A stretch of 51,644 nt of DNA, from positions 1 through 51,644 of the forward strand of contig CANQMH010000003.1 of NCBI GenBank assembly GCA_947624865.1, written 5' to 3'. The translations under genes were made by a program, and so were the position numbers. This DNA is from an uncultured Clostridia bacterium (lineage in GTDB: Bacteria > Bacillota > Clostridia > Oscillospirales > Acutalibacteraceae). The notes beneath the pieces were generated by a model. It saw only the letters and a list, made by a program, of their open reading frames with translations, made no database searches and was not told the DNA's origin. Position 1 is the stretch's first letter. Each line of letters starts with the position of its first letter. Shown here piece after piece: positions 42,608-51,295 of this stretch.

Positions 42608-43972
42608 GTGGAAAAAGAAATGGAAGTAATAAAAGAAAACAAAATGGGTACTATGCCAATGACAAAGCTGATTTTATCTATGTCAGTGCCTGCGATTTTT
42701 TCAATGACGATTCAGGCTATGTATAACATAGTTGACAGTATTTTTATTGGTCGGTATGACCAGAACGGTCTTACTGCAATATCATTTGCATTTCCTTTAC
42801 AAATGCTTTTGATTGCGGTTACGGTCGGTACAGCTGTAGGCGTAAATTCGCTTGTTTCACGAAAACTGGGCGAAAAAAACTTTAAAGAAGCAAATGACGC
42901 GGCTACACACGGATTGCTTACCTGTGTTCTTAGTTATGTAATTTTTTTGTTATTGGGATTATTTGTTGTATCACCATTTATGAATGCATACAGCAGCAAT
43001 GAAAAAATTGTTGAATACGGGGTACAGTATCTTACTGTAGTTCTTTGTTTTTCGGTGTTTTCAATTATTCAGGTTATGATTGAAAAAACTTTGCAGGCAA
43101 CCGGAAATATGATATTTCCTATGCTTTTTCAGCTGACAGGAGCCATTGTTAATATAATTTTTGATCCACTGCTGATTTTCGGTATAGGCATATTCCCTGA
43201 GCTTGGCGTGCTCGGAGCGGCAATTGCAACGGTATTCGGTCAGTTCTGCGGAATGGTATTTTCTCTTATAGTATTGTTCTGCTTAAAGCATGAAGTTAAG
43301 ATTACTTTTAAAAATTTCAGAATTAATTTTTCAACATTAAAAAATATTTATGCGGTAGGTTTCCCCTCAATTATTATGCAGTCGATAGGTTCAGTTATGA
43401 TAATCGGACTCAATGCCATCCTTGCCGTATCTGAAGCTGCTGTAACGGTTCTGGGTATTTATTACAAGCTTCAGAGCTTTGTGTTTATGCCGTGTTTTGG
43501 ACTGAATCAGGGAGTAATGCCTATTTTAGGCTACAACTACGGCGCAAGAAACAGAAAAAGACTTTATTCTGCGCTTAAGCGCGGAATAATAATTGCCGTA
43601 ATAATTATGTCAATAGGTACTGTATTAATGTGGACAATCCCAGATGTGCTTATTTCATTATTCGGCGGCACGGACGATATTATGACTATGGGAGTTCCGG
43701 CATTCAGAACCATCAGTCTTTGTTTTATTCCTGCCGCAGGAGGTATATTATTTACAACTCTGTTCCAGGCAGTAGGCAAGGGAATACGCAGTCTGCTTAT
43801 GTCATTCTGCCGTCAGCTTGTGCTTATTCTTCCAATTGCATTATTACTTTCAAATCTGTTTGGTCTTTCCGCCGTATGGTATGCGTTCCCAATTGCGGAG
43901 GCAGGTTCTCTTATATTGGCTATACTATTCTTTATTAATCTTGTAAAAGGTGATTTCAAAAAACTCGGTTAA
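42608..43972 (+). CDS. MATE family efflux transporter
   Basis: This protein of about 455 residues has 12 predicted membrane helices. PMTKLILSMSVPAIFSMTIQ and YNIVDSIFIGRYDQNGLTA are the MATE N-terminal signature. The second half repeats it (KNIYAVGFPSIIMQSIGSVM, LGIYYKLQSFVFMPCFGLNQ, GVMPILGYNYGA). It exports cationic compounds using an ion gradient; the substrate is unknown. The start is ambiguous: GTG at 42608 has GAGGGA upstream, while GTG at 42590 and ATG at 42620 are alternatives. Confidence 0.92.
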   Translation: MEKEMEVIKENKMGTMPMTKLILSMSVPAIFSMTIQAMYNIVDSIFIGRYDQNGLTAISFAFPLQMLLIAVTVGTAVGVNSLVSRKLGEKNFKEANDAATHGLLTCVLSYVIFLLLGLFVVSPFMNAYSSNEKIVEYGVQYLTVVLCFSVFSIIQVMIEKTLQATGNMIFPMLFQLTGAIVNIIFDPLLIFGIGIFPELGVLGAAIATVFGQFCGMVFSLIVLFCLKHEVKITFKNFRINFSTLKNIYAVGFPSIIMQSIGSVMIIGLNAILAVSEAAVTVLGIYYKLQSFVFMPCFGLNQGVMPILGYNYGARNRKRLYSALKRGIIIAVIIMSIGTVLMWTIPDVLISLFGGTDDIMTMGVPAFRTISLCFIPAAGGILFTTLFQAVGKGIRSLLMSFCRQLVLILPIALLLSNLFGLSAVWYAFPIAEAGSLILAILFFINLVKGDFKKLG

Positions 43973-43981
43973 ATTTGTCCG

Positions 43982-44006
43982 CCTCAATGCATATATTGCA
44001 TTGAGG
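43982..44006 (+). promoter_or_regulatory. Hairpin burying the Shine-Dalgarno of the next gene
   Basis: CCTCAATGCA (43982-43991) pairs perfectly with TGCATTGAGG (43997-44006). The GAGG of the Shine-Dalgarno for the ATG at 44017 is the end of the 3' arm, so translation may depend on melting or on upstream ribosomes. Confidence 0.55.
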
Positions 44007-44016
44007 TGATAATTTT

Positions 44017-44373
44017 ATGGACGAAAACAAAAACAGAATCACATATGACGAGGGCTGGCAGTCGGCAACAAATTATGAGTATCCAAAGACGTCCGAAATT
44101 GATGATGACGAGTATGAAATTGAAGAACAGACGGAAAGTATAAGAGAGAAAAAGAAAAAAGATTCTCCAAAGCAGCTTCTCATAACAATTCAGCTTATTG
44201 TTTGTCTTATTATTGCATTGGCGGCGTTTATAATCAAAGGAGTAGGCGGAGATTTATATGCAGCAGCACGTGAGTGGTATTATACCAATCTAAATAATTC
44301 AGTTATTTTTGACGGGAACAATGATTTTGATTTAAACAGTCTGTTCGGTGCATCAACTAAAGATGAGGTTTAA
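44017..44373 (+). CDS. Single-pass membrane protein, unknown
   Basis: This 118-residue protein has an acidic cytoplasmic N-terminus (1-45, rich in Glu and Asp), a KKKKDSPK stop-transfer stretch, one membrane helix (about 52-72) and a 45-residue extracytoplasmic tail. I do not recognise the family. It overlaps the start of the M50 peptidase gene by 11 bases. That suggests a partner or substrate relation with the peptidase, which is inference. Confidence 0.6.
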   Translation: MDENKNRITYDEGWQSATNYEYPKTSEIDDDEYEIEEQTESIREKKKKDSPKQLLITIQLIVCLIIALAAFIIKGVGGDLYAAAREWYYTNLNNSVIFDGNNDFDLNSLFGASTKDEV

Positions 44374-44971
44374 ATTATTATCAACAGAAGTAATAATTTC
44401 GTATCTGCTTATTTGCTTGTCTGCAATCTGTATTATTATGGGGATACTAAAAGAATACATTTGCTGTCTGTTTGCAGTAATTATTCACGAAACCGGACAT
44501 CTTATCCCGATGTACCTGTATGGTTATTCCCCCGACAAAATTACAATTACGCTTTTTGAAATTTCAATTTTTGATAAATACAGGGAAAAGAGAACATTTA
44601 AAGAAAACCTGATAATAATTTTTTCGGGACCGTTTGCTAATTTTATTTGTTTTATTCCGTTTTATCTGTTATACTTATTTAGTAATAAAATTTTTATGCC
44701 GTTTGCGTTTGCAAATCTGTCAGTTTGTCTGTTTAATTTATTGCCGGTAATGTCGCTGGACGGCGGACAGCTTCTTTATCTTATATTAAGCAGACATTTA
44801 TCTGACAGGATTTCTGAAAAGATAATAAGTGCGGTAACCTTTATATTTCTTTTTCCGCTTGCAGCACTCGGATTTTTACTTTTATTCAGTTCAAAATATA
44901 ATTTTTCATTATTGTTTATTTGCGTGTATCTTATATTTTCTCTTGTATGCAGGAATAACAGATATTACTGA
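44363..44971 (+). CDS. M50 site-2-protease-like membrane metalloprotease
   Basis: This 202-residue protein has about six membrane helices. The zinc site is complete: HETGH (42-46) and Asp133 in NLLPVMSLDGG, the NxxPxxxLDG motif of the family. Its size resembles the catalytic core of SpoIVFB, but the CBS domain is absent. As SpoIVB and BofA homologues occur in this window, a role in pro-sigma-K processing is possible; a general intramembrane protease is the alternative. ATG at 44363 is chosen over a GTG at 44348. Confidence 0.8.
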   Translation: MRFKLLSTEVIISYLLICLSAICIIMGILKEYICCLFAVIIHETGHLIPMYLYGYSPDKITITLFEISIFDKYREKRTFKENLIIIFSGPFANFICFIPFYLLYLFSNKIFMPFAFANLSVCLFNLLPVMSLDGGQLLYLILSRHLSDRISEKIISAVTFIFLFPLAALGFLLLFSSKYNFSLLFICVYLIFSLVCRNNRYY

Positions 44972-44982
44972 CGGAGGTTGAA

Positions 44983-46839
44983 ATGGTCAGCAGGGAAGTT
45001 GAAAAACTCCTTTTAAAGGTTCAAAAGCCCGGACGTTATGTAGGCGGCGAGCTTAATGAGGTAATTAAAAATAAAAAGGATATAGATGTCAGATTTGCGT
45101 TTTGTTTTCCCGATACTTATGAAGTCGGAATGTCACACTTGGGAATGAAAATTCTTTACAGTTTGTTTAATGAGTATGACTATATCTGGTGCGAGCGAGT
45201 TTTTGCACCCTGGATCGATATGGAAGAGGAAATGATAAAGAATAATATTCCTCTCTATGCCCTTGAAAGCGGCGATCCGGTGTCTGATTTTGATTTTATC
45301 GGTTTTACTTTGCAGTATGAACTTAGCTTTACTAATATGCTTAATATGCTAAAGCTTGCGAATGTGCCTATAAAAAGCTCTGACCGTAAGGATTTAAAGC
45401 AGATTGTTGTTGCCGGCGGACCGTGCGCCTGTAATCCTGAACCGATTGCGGATTTTGTTGACATCTTTTTTATTGGTGAGGGGGAAGAGGTCGATTTAGA
45501 GGTTATTGAGCTTTTTAGAAAATGCCGCAGTGAAAATAAAACAAAACAGGAATTTCTTGAATTATGCACGCAGATAGAGGGCGTTTATGTTCCGTCGCTT
45601 TATGATGTGCAATATAATGATGACGGAACAATAAAAAGCTTTACTCCCAAAAGCAATGCTCCTGCTGTTGTTCACAAGCGCCTGATGAAAGATATGGATA
45701 AGTCATATTATCCCGAAAACTTTGTTGTACCGCTTGTTGAAATTGTTCACGACAGAGCTGTACAGGAAATTTTCAGAGGCTGTATAAGAGGATGCCGATT
45801 TTGTCAGGCAGGTTTTATCTATCGTCCGGTGCGTGAAAAATCACCTGAGATCATTAATGCTCAATGCAGAGCTCTTTGCGAAAATACTGGATATGACGAA
45901 GTTTCTCTTTCATCGCTAAGTTCAAGTGACTACAGCCGAATTGTTCCGTTACTCGAAAAGCTTACCGAGTGGAGCAAAGACGAAAAAATCAGCATTTCTT
46001 TGCCGTCGCTGCGAGTTGACGGATTTACCGATGACATAATGAATAAAATTAAAACCGTTCGCAAAAGCGGACTTACCTTTGCTCCCGAAGCAGGAAGCCA
46101 GCGTATGCGTGACGTTATTAATAAAAATGTCCGTGAGGACGAGCTTTTGAATACCTGTTCAACTGCTTTTGAGGGAGGCTGGACAACCGTAAAGCTTTAC
46201 TTTATGATAGGTCTGCCCACGGAAACAATTGATGATGTTGAAGCTATAGCAAAACTCGGACAAGCTGTTGTGGATACCTACTATAAATGCCCCAATAAGC
46301 CTAAAGGGAAATCAGTAAGAGTAACGGTTTCGGCTTCTTCTTTTGTGCCAAAGCCCTTTACTCCGTTTCAATGGGAACCGCAGGATACGATACCTGTTCT
46401 TCACGGCAAACAGCAGCACATAAAGGATAGTATTACTACCAAAAAAATTCAGTTTAATTACCATGACGCCGATACAAGCTTTCTTGAAGCTGTTTTCGCC
46501 AGAGGTGACAGAAAGCTTTGCAGAGTAATGGAGCTTGCCTGTGAACGCGGTTTCCATTTTGACGGCTGGAATGATTGTTTTAGCCTGGGAAAATGGCTTG
46601 AATTATTTGAAGAATGCGGCATTGACCCGGCTTTTTATGCAAATCGCAGACGTTCATTTGATGAAATTCTCCCTTGGGACCATATTGATTACGGTGTTAC
46701 AAAAGATTACCTCATCAAAGAATGTAAAAAAGCGTATGAAAATACAACAACTCCGCATTGCCGCTTAAAGTGCAATAACTGCGGTGCGGCTAAGTACGGG
46801 GAGGGAGTATGTTTTGAAAAACGTAAGAATTTGGTTTAA
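44983..46839 (+). CDS. B12-binding-domain radical SAM protein (TIGR03960 type)
   Basis: This 618-residue protein has an N-terminal cobalamin-binding-like domain (about 1-190, FAFCFPDTYEVGMSHLGMKI, VVAGGPCACNPEP, FFIGEGEE) and a radical SAM core with the cluster ligands Cys267, Cys271 and Cys274 (CIRGCRFC). A C-terminal region (CRLKCNNCGA) carries further Cys. The family almost always precedes a DUF2344 partner, as here. A role in RNA or tRNA modification has been supposed; the reaction is unknown to me. GGAGG Shine-Dalgarno. Confidence 0.9.
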   Translation: MVSREVEKLLLKVQKPGRYVGGELNEVIKNKKDIDVRFAFCFPDTYEVGMSHLGMKILYSLFNEYDYIWCERVFAPWIDMEEEMIKNNIPLYALESGDPVSDFDFIGFTLQYELSFTNMLNMLKLANVPIKSSDRKDLKQIVVAGGPCACNPEPIADFVDIFFIGEGEEVDLEVIELFRKCRSENKTKQEFLELCTQIEGVYVPSLYDVQYNDDGTIKSFTPKSNAPAVVHKRLMKDMDKSYYPENFVVPLVEIVHDRAVQEIFRGCIRGCRFCQAGFIYRPVREKSPEIINAQCRALCENTGYDEVSLSSLSSSDYSRIVPLLEKLTEWSKDEKISISLPSLRVDGFTDDIMNKIKTVRKSGLTFAPEAGSQRMRDVINKNVREDELLNTCSTAFEGGWTTVKLYFMIGLPTETIDDVEAIAKLGQAVVDTYYKCPNKPKGKSVRVTVSASSFVPKPFTPFQWEPQDTIPVLHGKQQHIKDSITTKKIQFNYHDADTSFLEAVFARGDRKLCRVMELACERGFHFDGWNDCFSLGKWLELFEECGIDPAFYANRRRSFDEILPWDHIDYGVTKDYLIKECKKAYENTTTPHCRLKCNNCGAAKYGEGVCFEKRKNLV

Positions 46840-47473
46840 AAAGGATTATGAGTGCCGATACATTTCTCATCTGGACCTGAACCGATGTATGTTGAGAGCA
46901 CTGCATAAAAGCAAAATTCCCGTATGGCATACAGAGGGGTTTAATCCGCATCCTTTTGCAACATTTCCTTTGCCGCTTTCTCTGGGATTCAGAGGAATTA
47001 ACGAGTGTATGGATGTTAAGCTTGAAGATGATGATTATTTTTTTGAAGAAATAATTTTAAGACTTAATCAATGTTTGCCAAGGGGATTACAGATATTTAA
47101 GGTTACCGAACCTTTGATGAAAGCAGGAAAAATAGCCTTTGCTAATTTCACAATAAAAATCAGTGATGATAAAACGAGTTCAGCAGTCATTTGCAAGCAA
47201 CTGAGCGAACTTTTTGCGCTTGATACAATTGAAATTGAGAAAAAATCAAAAAAAGGCTTAAAAACAGTTGATATAAAGCCGAGTATTAAAAATTTCAGGA
47301 TAGAAGAAAAATTTGATTTTGCCGAGCTTAATATTACGCTAACTGCCGGAAGTACAGATAATGTTAACCCGAATTTGATTTTAGCGGCTCTTGAAAAATA
47401 TTTTTCTGTCTGTTATGATTTTGATATAACAAGAAATGAACTCTTTAATTCTAATATGGAAGTATTTAGATAA
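46814..47473 (+). CDS. Radical-SAM-associated DUF2344 (TIGR03936) protein
   Basis: This protein of about 220 residues is the usual partner of the upstream radical SAM enzyme. IWFKKDYECRYISHLDLNRC, WHTEGFNPHPFATFPLPLSL and GFRGINECMDV are family signatures. TTG at 46814 has GGGAGG 8 nt upstream; a GTG at 46784 is an alternative. It overlaps the end of the radical SAM gene by 26 bases in another frame. The ribonuclease G and rplU genes that often follow in Clostridia are not found here. Confidence 0.88.
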   Translation: MKNVRIWFKKDYECRYISHLDLNRCMLRALHKSKIPVWHTEGFNPHPFATFPLPLSLGFRGINECMDVKLEDDDYFFEEIILRLNQCLPRGLQIFKVTEPLMKAGKIAFANFTIKISDDKTSSAVICKQLSELFALDTIEIEKKSKKGLKTVDIKPSIKNFRIEEKFDFAELNITLTAGSTDNVNPNLILAALEKYFSVCYDFDITRNELFNSNMEVFR

Positions 47474-47482
47474 GGTGAAAAT

Positions 47483-48163
47483 ATGTTTAGTTTTACGATT
47501 AAAGAAAGTGATTTTTTAAACGAATTTAAAAATTTGTTTTCCGATTATGTAAATAAATCGTACCAATTTACAATGAAGTACATTACAAATCCTATTTTAG
47601 CAGATTACAGAGAGAACGAAAGATTAATTTTAATAGTCATCAATAAATCTGTATTCCAGAATTTATACAGTTTTTTAAAGCTGAATGAGAGCAATATGCA
47701 GTTTGCGGCATTTTCCTGTCTTGAAACAGCAGTAAATTCTATGAGATTATATCATATTCTCGCTTTAAACCCTGATTATATGCACTCATACATTACTAAG
47801 CCGGAATTTTCACTTGAGGTTTGTGAAAATGAAATTTTAAAAAATAAAAATGAATATGAGCGAGAGAAAGAGGAATTTTCTCTTAGAGAATTTTCAAATG
47901 GACTGAATAAGATGAATTCATTTGAACTGAAAAATTCCTCAATATCCACCCAGATTGTTGATAACAATATTTATCTCGGTTTATCATGCGGAAAAACTCT
48001 CAGTGATGACCTTCAGAATGAAGTGAGGAAAAATCTCATCGGAGCATATCTTTCTCTTCAGATGCACACAAAAATGTTTTTTAACGGCGGAATAGATAAT
48101 GACCTTGAAGAAATTGAGGATTGTCTTTATGGAAAATTCATTGAATATATAAAGAAGTTTTAG
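47483..48163 (+). CDS. Uncharacterised soluble protein
   Basis: This 226-residue protein has no signal peptide or membrane helix. It is mixed alpha/beta, with a charged helical stretch (about 112-150, NEILKNKNEYEREKEEFSLRE) and a C-terminal LSDDLQNEVRKNLIGAYLSL helix. I do not recognise the family. It follows the DUF2344 gene after 9 nt with a GGTGAA Shine-Dalgarno and is the last gene before a terminator, so it belongs to the radical SAM operon. Confidence 0.55.
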   Translation: MFSFTIKESDFLNEFKNLFSDYVNKSYQFTMKYITNPILADYRENERLILIVINKSVFQNLYSFLKLNESNMQFAAFSCLETAVNSMRLYHILALNPDYMHSYITKPEFSLEVCENEILKNKNEYEREKEEFSLREFSNGLNKMNSFELKNSSISTQIVDNNIYLGLSCGKTLSDDLQNEVRKNLIGAYLSLQMHTKMFFNGGIDNDLEEIEDCLYGKFIEYIKKF

Positions 48164-48196
48164 TAATATTCTTCAATTGTCGTAAGACATAAAAAT

Positions 48197-48225
48197 AGAC
48201 CGACCGCTGAAAGTCGGTCTTTTTT
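48197..48225 (+). terminator. Terminator of the radical SAM operon
   Basis: AGACCGAC (48197-48204) pairs with GTCGGTCT (48213-48220), followed by TTTTT. Confidence 0.9.
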
Positions 48226-48265
48226 ACTGTATTAGGAAATTCTTAGATAACGCTTGGAGTTAGAA

Positions 48266-49165
48266 ATGAATTATTATTCGTTAAATGAGTATTTAAAAAG
48301 TACCTTTGGAGAAAAGGTGTATAAGATTTCGCTGAATGGGGGAATGATATGTCCGAACCGTGACGGAACTTTGAGCGATAAAGGCTGTATTTTTTGCAGC
48401 AGGGGAGGCTCCGGAGAATTTTCCGCCGATAAATTGCTTTCTGTTTCTGAGCAGATTGAACAGGCAAAGCTCAGAATAAAATCAAAATCCGACTGCAAGA
48501 AGTTTATTGCATATTTTCAGCCTTTTACCAATACTTATTCAGATGTAAAATATTTGAAAAAGATTTTTTATGAGGCAATAAATCATTGTGAGGTTGCGGC
48601 ATTGTCAATTGCCACACGGCCCGATTGTCTGGGAGAAGATGTTCTGAGTTTGCTTTCAGAGCTGAATAAAATCAAACCCGTATGGATTGAACTTGGGTTG
48701 CAGACTATTCATAAATCCACTTCGGATTATATACGCCGCTGTTACGAGCTTGACGTTTATGATACGGCAGTCGAAAACCTTCATTCTATCGGAATAAATG
48801 TCATTACGCATATTATTCTTGGGCTTCCGTTTGAAACAAAAGAAATGATGCTTCAAAGCGTTAAATATGTTGGAAACAGAACGGACGGAATTAAGCTGCA
48901 ATTGCTTCACGTGCTGAAAGGTACGGATTTGCAAAAAGATTATGAAAAAGGCTTGTTTAAAACCTTGACCTTGGAAGAGTATGCAGATATTCTATGTGAC
49001 TGCATAGAAGCACTTCCGAAAAATGTTGTTATACACAGGCTTACCGGTGACGGCGACAAAAAACTCCTTGTTGCTCCTCTCTGGAGTGCAGACAAAAAAC
49101 GGGTGCTGAATACTATTAATAAAATATTCAAGGATAAAAACGTAACACAAGGCAAAAGGGCATAA
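48266..49165 (+). CDS. TIGR01212 family radical SAM protein
   Basis: This 299-residue protein has the cluster motif CPNRDGTLSDKGCIFC (Cys29, Cys41, Cys44), a CX11CX2C spacing typical of the YhcC/YtqA (TIGR01212) group. Further family motifs are AYFQPFTNTYSDV, ALSIATRPDCLGEDV, WIELGLQTIHKST and HIILGLPFETKEMM. ATG at 48266 has GGAG 7 nt upstream; the TTG at 48254 is rejected. The substrate is not firmly established in what I know. It stands alone between terminators. Confidence 0.9.
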   Translation: MNYYSLNEYLKSTFGEKVYKISLNGGMICPNRDGTLSDKGCIFCSRGGSGEFSADKLLSVSEQIEQAKLRIKSKSDCKKFIAYFQPFTNTYSDVKYLKKIFYEAINHCEVAALSIATRPDCLGEDVLSLLSELNKIKPVWIELGLQTIHKSTSDYIRRCYELDVYDTAVENLHSIGINVITHIILGLPFETKEMMLQSVKYVGNRTDGIKLQLLHVLKGTDLQKDYEKGLFKTLTLEEYADILCDCIEALPKNVVIHRLTGDGDKKLLVAPLWSADKKRVLNTINKIFKDKNVTQGKRA

Positions 49166-49213
49166 TAAAAATCTTTACTGTTAATTTTCTTTTTTAATTA
49201 GTGTTTATATAGT

Positions 49214-49240
49214 AAAAAGCTCCGATTTATTCGGAGCTTT
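49214..49240 (-). terminator. Terminator overlapping the stop codon of the cohesin-like gene
   Basis: Minus strand: AAAGCTCCGA (49240-49231), a 5-nt loop and TCGGAGCTTT (49225-49216) followed by TTAC. The TAA stop (49229-49227) sits in the loop, so the 5' arm is coding sequence. Confidence 0.85.
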
Positions 49241-50021
49241 CATTATTTTCTGTGTTTTTATCGTTTATTTCATCTGAATCATCATCATTTTTATTTTTCT
49301 TAATTGTATGTCTGCCAATGTAAAAAGCGAGCAAAAACAAAGCGAGAATTGAAACGCCAATGCAAATGCCGATAAATAAAAATCGTGTGCTTTTATCATC
49401 AATTGGATTTAAAGCCCCGAATTCGTCAGCAGTTGCGGCGGCTTCAATTGCTTCGTCTTTGTCACGGGAACTTTTTTTAGCTGCTTTGTTTTCAGAGTCC
49501 GAGCTATTATTTTTAGATTTTGATGTCTTATTGTTGCTGTTCTCATCTTCATCAGATGAATTGCCGCTTACTGTGATTTTTGCAGATGTACATTTTCCTG
49601 CGCTAATTGATTTTACATCTGAATTTACACAGTCACTGACATTAAAGTCAATATATCCCACGCCTGATTTAACTGCCTTAAACGTGATTGTAAAAATAAC
49701 TTCTCCGTTTTTAATGTTTTTACCGTAAGTATTAAGATATACAGCCTTTATCTTGTCATCTATTTCATTGACTGCGATTTGCGAATCAACATCGGTTACC
49801 TTTGAACTTCTGTATTCAAACATACTTTTATCATAAGTAAATTCAAACGAAGCAGCGCTCAGAGGAGAACTGCAAGTTGCAACCATTTCAACCGTAAACA
49901 GTCTGTTTTTATTACAGTTGCAGTCTGTCAGTTCAAAACTGACACTTTCACTTGCAGAAACATTAGTTATTGATATTAATATAAAGACGGCTGTTGTTAT
50001 TAAAATAAATAATTTTTTCAT
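49227..50021 (-). CDS. Membrane-anchored cohesin-like domain protein
   Basis: This 264-residue protein has a signal peptide (1-24), a cohesin-like beta-sandwich (about 26-152, with SAASFEFTYDKSMFEYRSSK and GEVIFTITFKAV), and a Ser/Asn/Lys/Asp-rich linker (153-205). One membrane helix (213-236) and an acidic cytoplasmic tail follow. Cohesin modules bind dockerins in cellulosomes, and similar folds occur in general adhesion proteins. No dockerin or glycoside hydrolase other than the lysozyme is encoded here, so a cellulosomal role is not supported. The domain call is from pattern only. Confidence 0.65.
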   Translation of the reverse strand: MKKLFILITTAVFILISITNVSASESVSFELTDCNCNKNRLFTVEMVATCSSPLSAASFEFTYDKSMFEYRSSKVTDVDSQIAVNEIDDKIKAVYLNTYGKNIKNGEVIFTITFKAVKSGVGYIDFNVSDCVNSDVKSISAGKCTSAKITVSGNSSDEDENSNNKTSKSKNNSSDSENKAAKKSSRDKDEAIEAAATADEFGALNPIDDKSTRFLFIGICIGVSILALFLLAFYIGRHTIKKNKNDDDSDEINDKNTENNESSE

Positions 50022-50080
50022 AAATGTAATTTAAAATTTATTTTATAAAATACACATTTTAATTATGATTTATTAAAACC

Positions 50081-50109
50081 ATATTACCATATTCTGTAAA
50101 TTATTTCAA
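50081..50109 (-). promoter_or_regulatory. Promoter of the cohesin-like gene
   Basis: Minus strand TTGAAA (50109-50104), a 17-bp spacer and TAATAT (50086-50081). Confidence 0.6.
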
Positions 50110-50139
50110 TAACAATTAATATTTAAGAATTTAATTCAT

Positions 50140-50186
50140 TAAAAAACAAAAAATCAAGGGATAACATATAAAGTTATCCCTTGATT
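50140..50186 (-). terminator. tRNA-Leu terminator
   Basis: A perfect 14-bp stem, AATCAAGGGATAAC (minus strand from 50186) with bases 50165-50152, and a 7-nt loop. On the minus strand TTTTTTGTTTTTT-like sequence follows. Confidence 0.88.
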
Positions 50187-50189
50187 ATA

Positions 50190-50276
50190 TGGTGCCGGTG
50201 ACCGGACTTGAACCGGTACGGTATCGCTACCGGCGGATTTTGAGTCCGCTACGTCTGCCAATTCCATCACACCGGC
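50190..50276 (-). tRNA. tRNA-Leu (anticodon CAA)
   Basis: An 87-nt class II tRNA including an encoded CCA (50192-50190). The acceptor stem is GCCGGTG/CACCGGC. The anticodon loop CTCAAAA, in stem GCGGA/TCCGC, gives anticodon CAA for the UUG codon. A long variable arm (CGGTAGCGATACCG) and the TTCAAGT T-loop are typical of tRNA-Leu. It has its own promoter and terminator. Confidence 0.95.
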
Positions 50277-50289
50277 AAATGCAATAAAT

Positions 50290-50318
50290 ATTATACAATA
50301 ACAATATTAAAAAATCAA
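50290..50318 (-). promoter_or_regulatory. tRNA-Leu promoter
   Basis: Minus strand TTGATT (50318-50313), a 17-bp spacer and TATAAT (50295-50290), 14 bp before the tRNA 5' end. Confidence 0.75.
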
Positions 50319-50445
50319 GAAAAATTTATTACAATTTAAAAAACTCTTTTTTACAATTAAAAAATATAATAATCTTCCAATATTTTACTAAATACGTTAT
50401 TAATTTTATTTTTTTCGTACAAATTTATTTTTAATTCTAATACGG

Positions 50446-50474
50446 TTGCTTATTTTATAAATTTATATTATAAT
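50446..50474 (+). promoter_or_regulatory. purC promoter
   Basis: TTGCTT (50446-50451), a 17-bp spacer and TATAAT (50469-50474). The leader is about 50 nt; no riboswitch was recognised. Confidence 0.65.
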
Positions 50475-50530
50475 ATATCTGTATTTTTATTTTTTGTAAT
50501 AGCTATAAGCTGTGTTATGGAGGAATTATA

Positions 50531-51238
50531 ATGGAAAAGAAAGAACTTCTTTACGAAGGAAAAGCAAAAAAGGTTTTCGCAACCGAGAATCCGGATTACT
50601 GCATCGTTTCCTACAAGGATGACGCAACAGCATTTAATGGAGAGAAAAAGGGTTCAATCATCGGTAAAGGTGTTGTAAACAACCGTATGAGCAATTTTAT
50701 GTTTAAATTGCTTGAAAAAGACGGAATACCAACTGACTTTGTTGAAGAACTCAGCGACAGAGAGACTGTTCTCAAAAAAGTTGAAATCGTACCTCTTGAA
50801 GTAATTGTAAGAAACAAGGCGGCAGGAAGTCTTTCAAAAAGACTTGGACTTCCCGAGGGTACGCCAATGAAAACTCCTGTGCTTGAGTTTTGCTACAAAG
50901 ACGACGACCTTGGCGACCCGATGGTAAACGAGTATCATATTCTTGCAGCAGGATTTGCAACTAAGGAAGAGATAGACGCCATATCAAAAATGGCTTTAAG
51001 AATAAACGAATTAATGGTTGAATTTTTCAAAGAATGTAAAGTTGACCTTATTGACTTTAAAATTGAATTTGGAAGATATAAAGGTCAGATTTTGCTTGCT
51101 GATGAAATTTCTCCTGATACTTGCCGTTTCTGGGATATTGACACTCAGGAAAAACTCGATAAGGACCGTTTCCGCCGCGATATGGGCGGAGTAGAAGAAG
51201 CTTATGCCGAAATGATGAAGCGTATCGGACTTGCATAA
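50531..51238 (+). CDS. purC: SAICAR synthetase
   Basis: This 235-residue enzyme joins CAIR and aspartate using ATP. The signatures [53 protein letters not shown] and [14 protein letters not shown] are complete. It has a GGAGG Shine-Dalgarno. It is the first gene of a second purine locus, 22 kb from the purE operon, followed by a second purF. Confidence 0.96.
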   Translation: MEKKELLYEGKAKKVFATENPDYCIVSYKDDATAFNGEKKGSIIGKGVVNNRMSNFMFKLLEKDGIPTDFVEELSDRETVLKKVEIVPLEVIVRNKAAGSLSKRLGLPEGTPMKTPVLEFCYKDDDLGDPMVNEYHILAAGFATKEEIDAISKMALRINELMVEFFKECKVDLIDFKIEFGRYKGQILLADEISPDTCRFWDIDTQEKLDKDRFRRDMGGVEEAYAEMMKRIGLA

Positions 51239-51295
51239 TAAATAAATCACATTCGTTAATTAACAGAAATAATAAATAAATCGGATGGTGTTATT

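Noticed and set aside
49227..50021. Cellulosome scaffoldin
   Set aside because: There is only one cohesin-like domain, and no dockerin or carbohydrate-active cluster in the window.
50475..50530. Riboswitch in the purC leader
   Set aside because: The leader is too short and lacks recognisable conserved elements.
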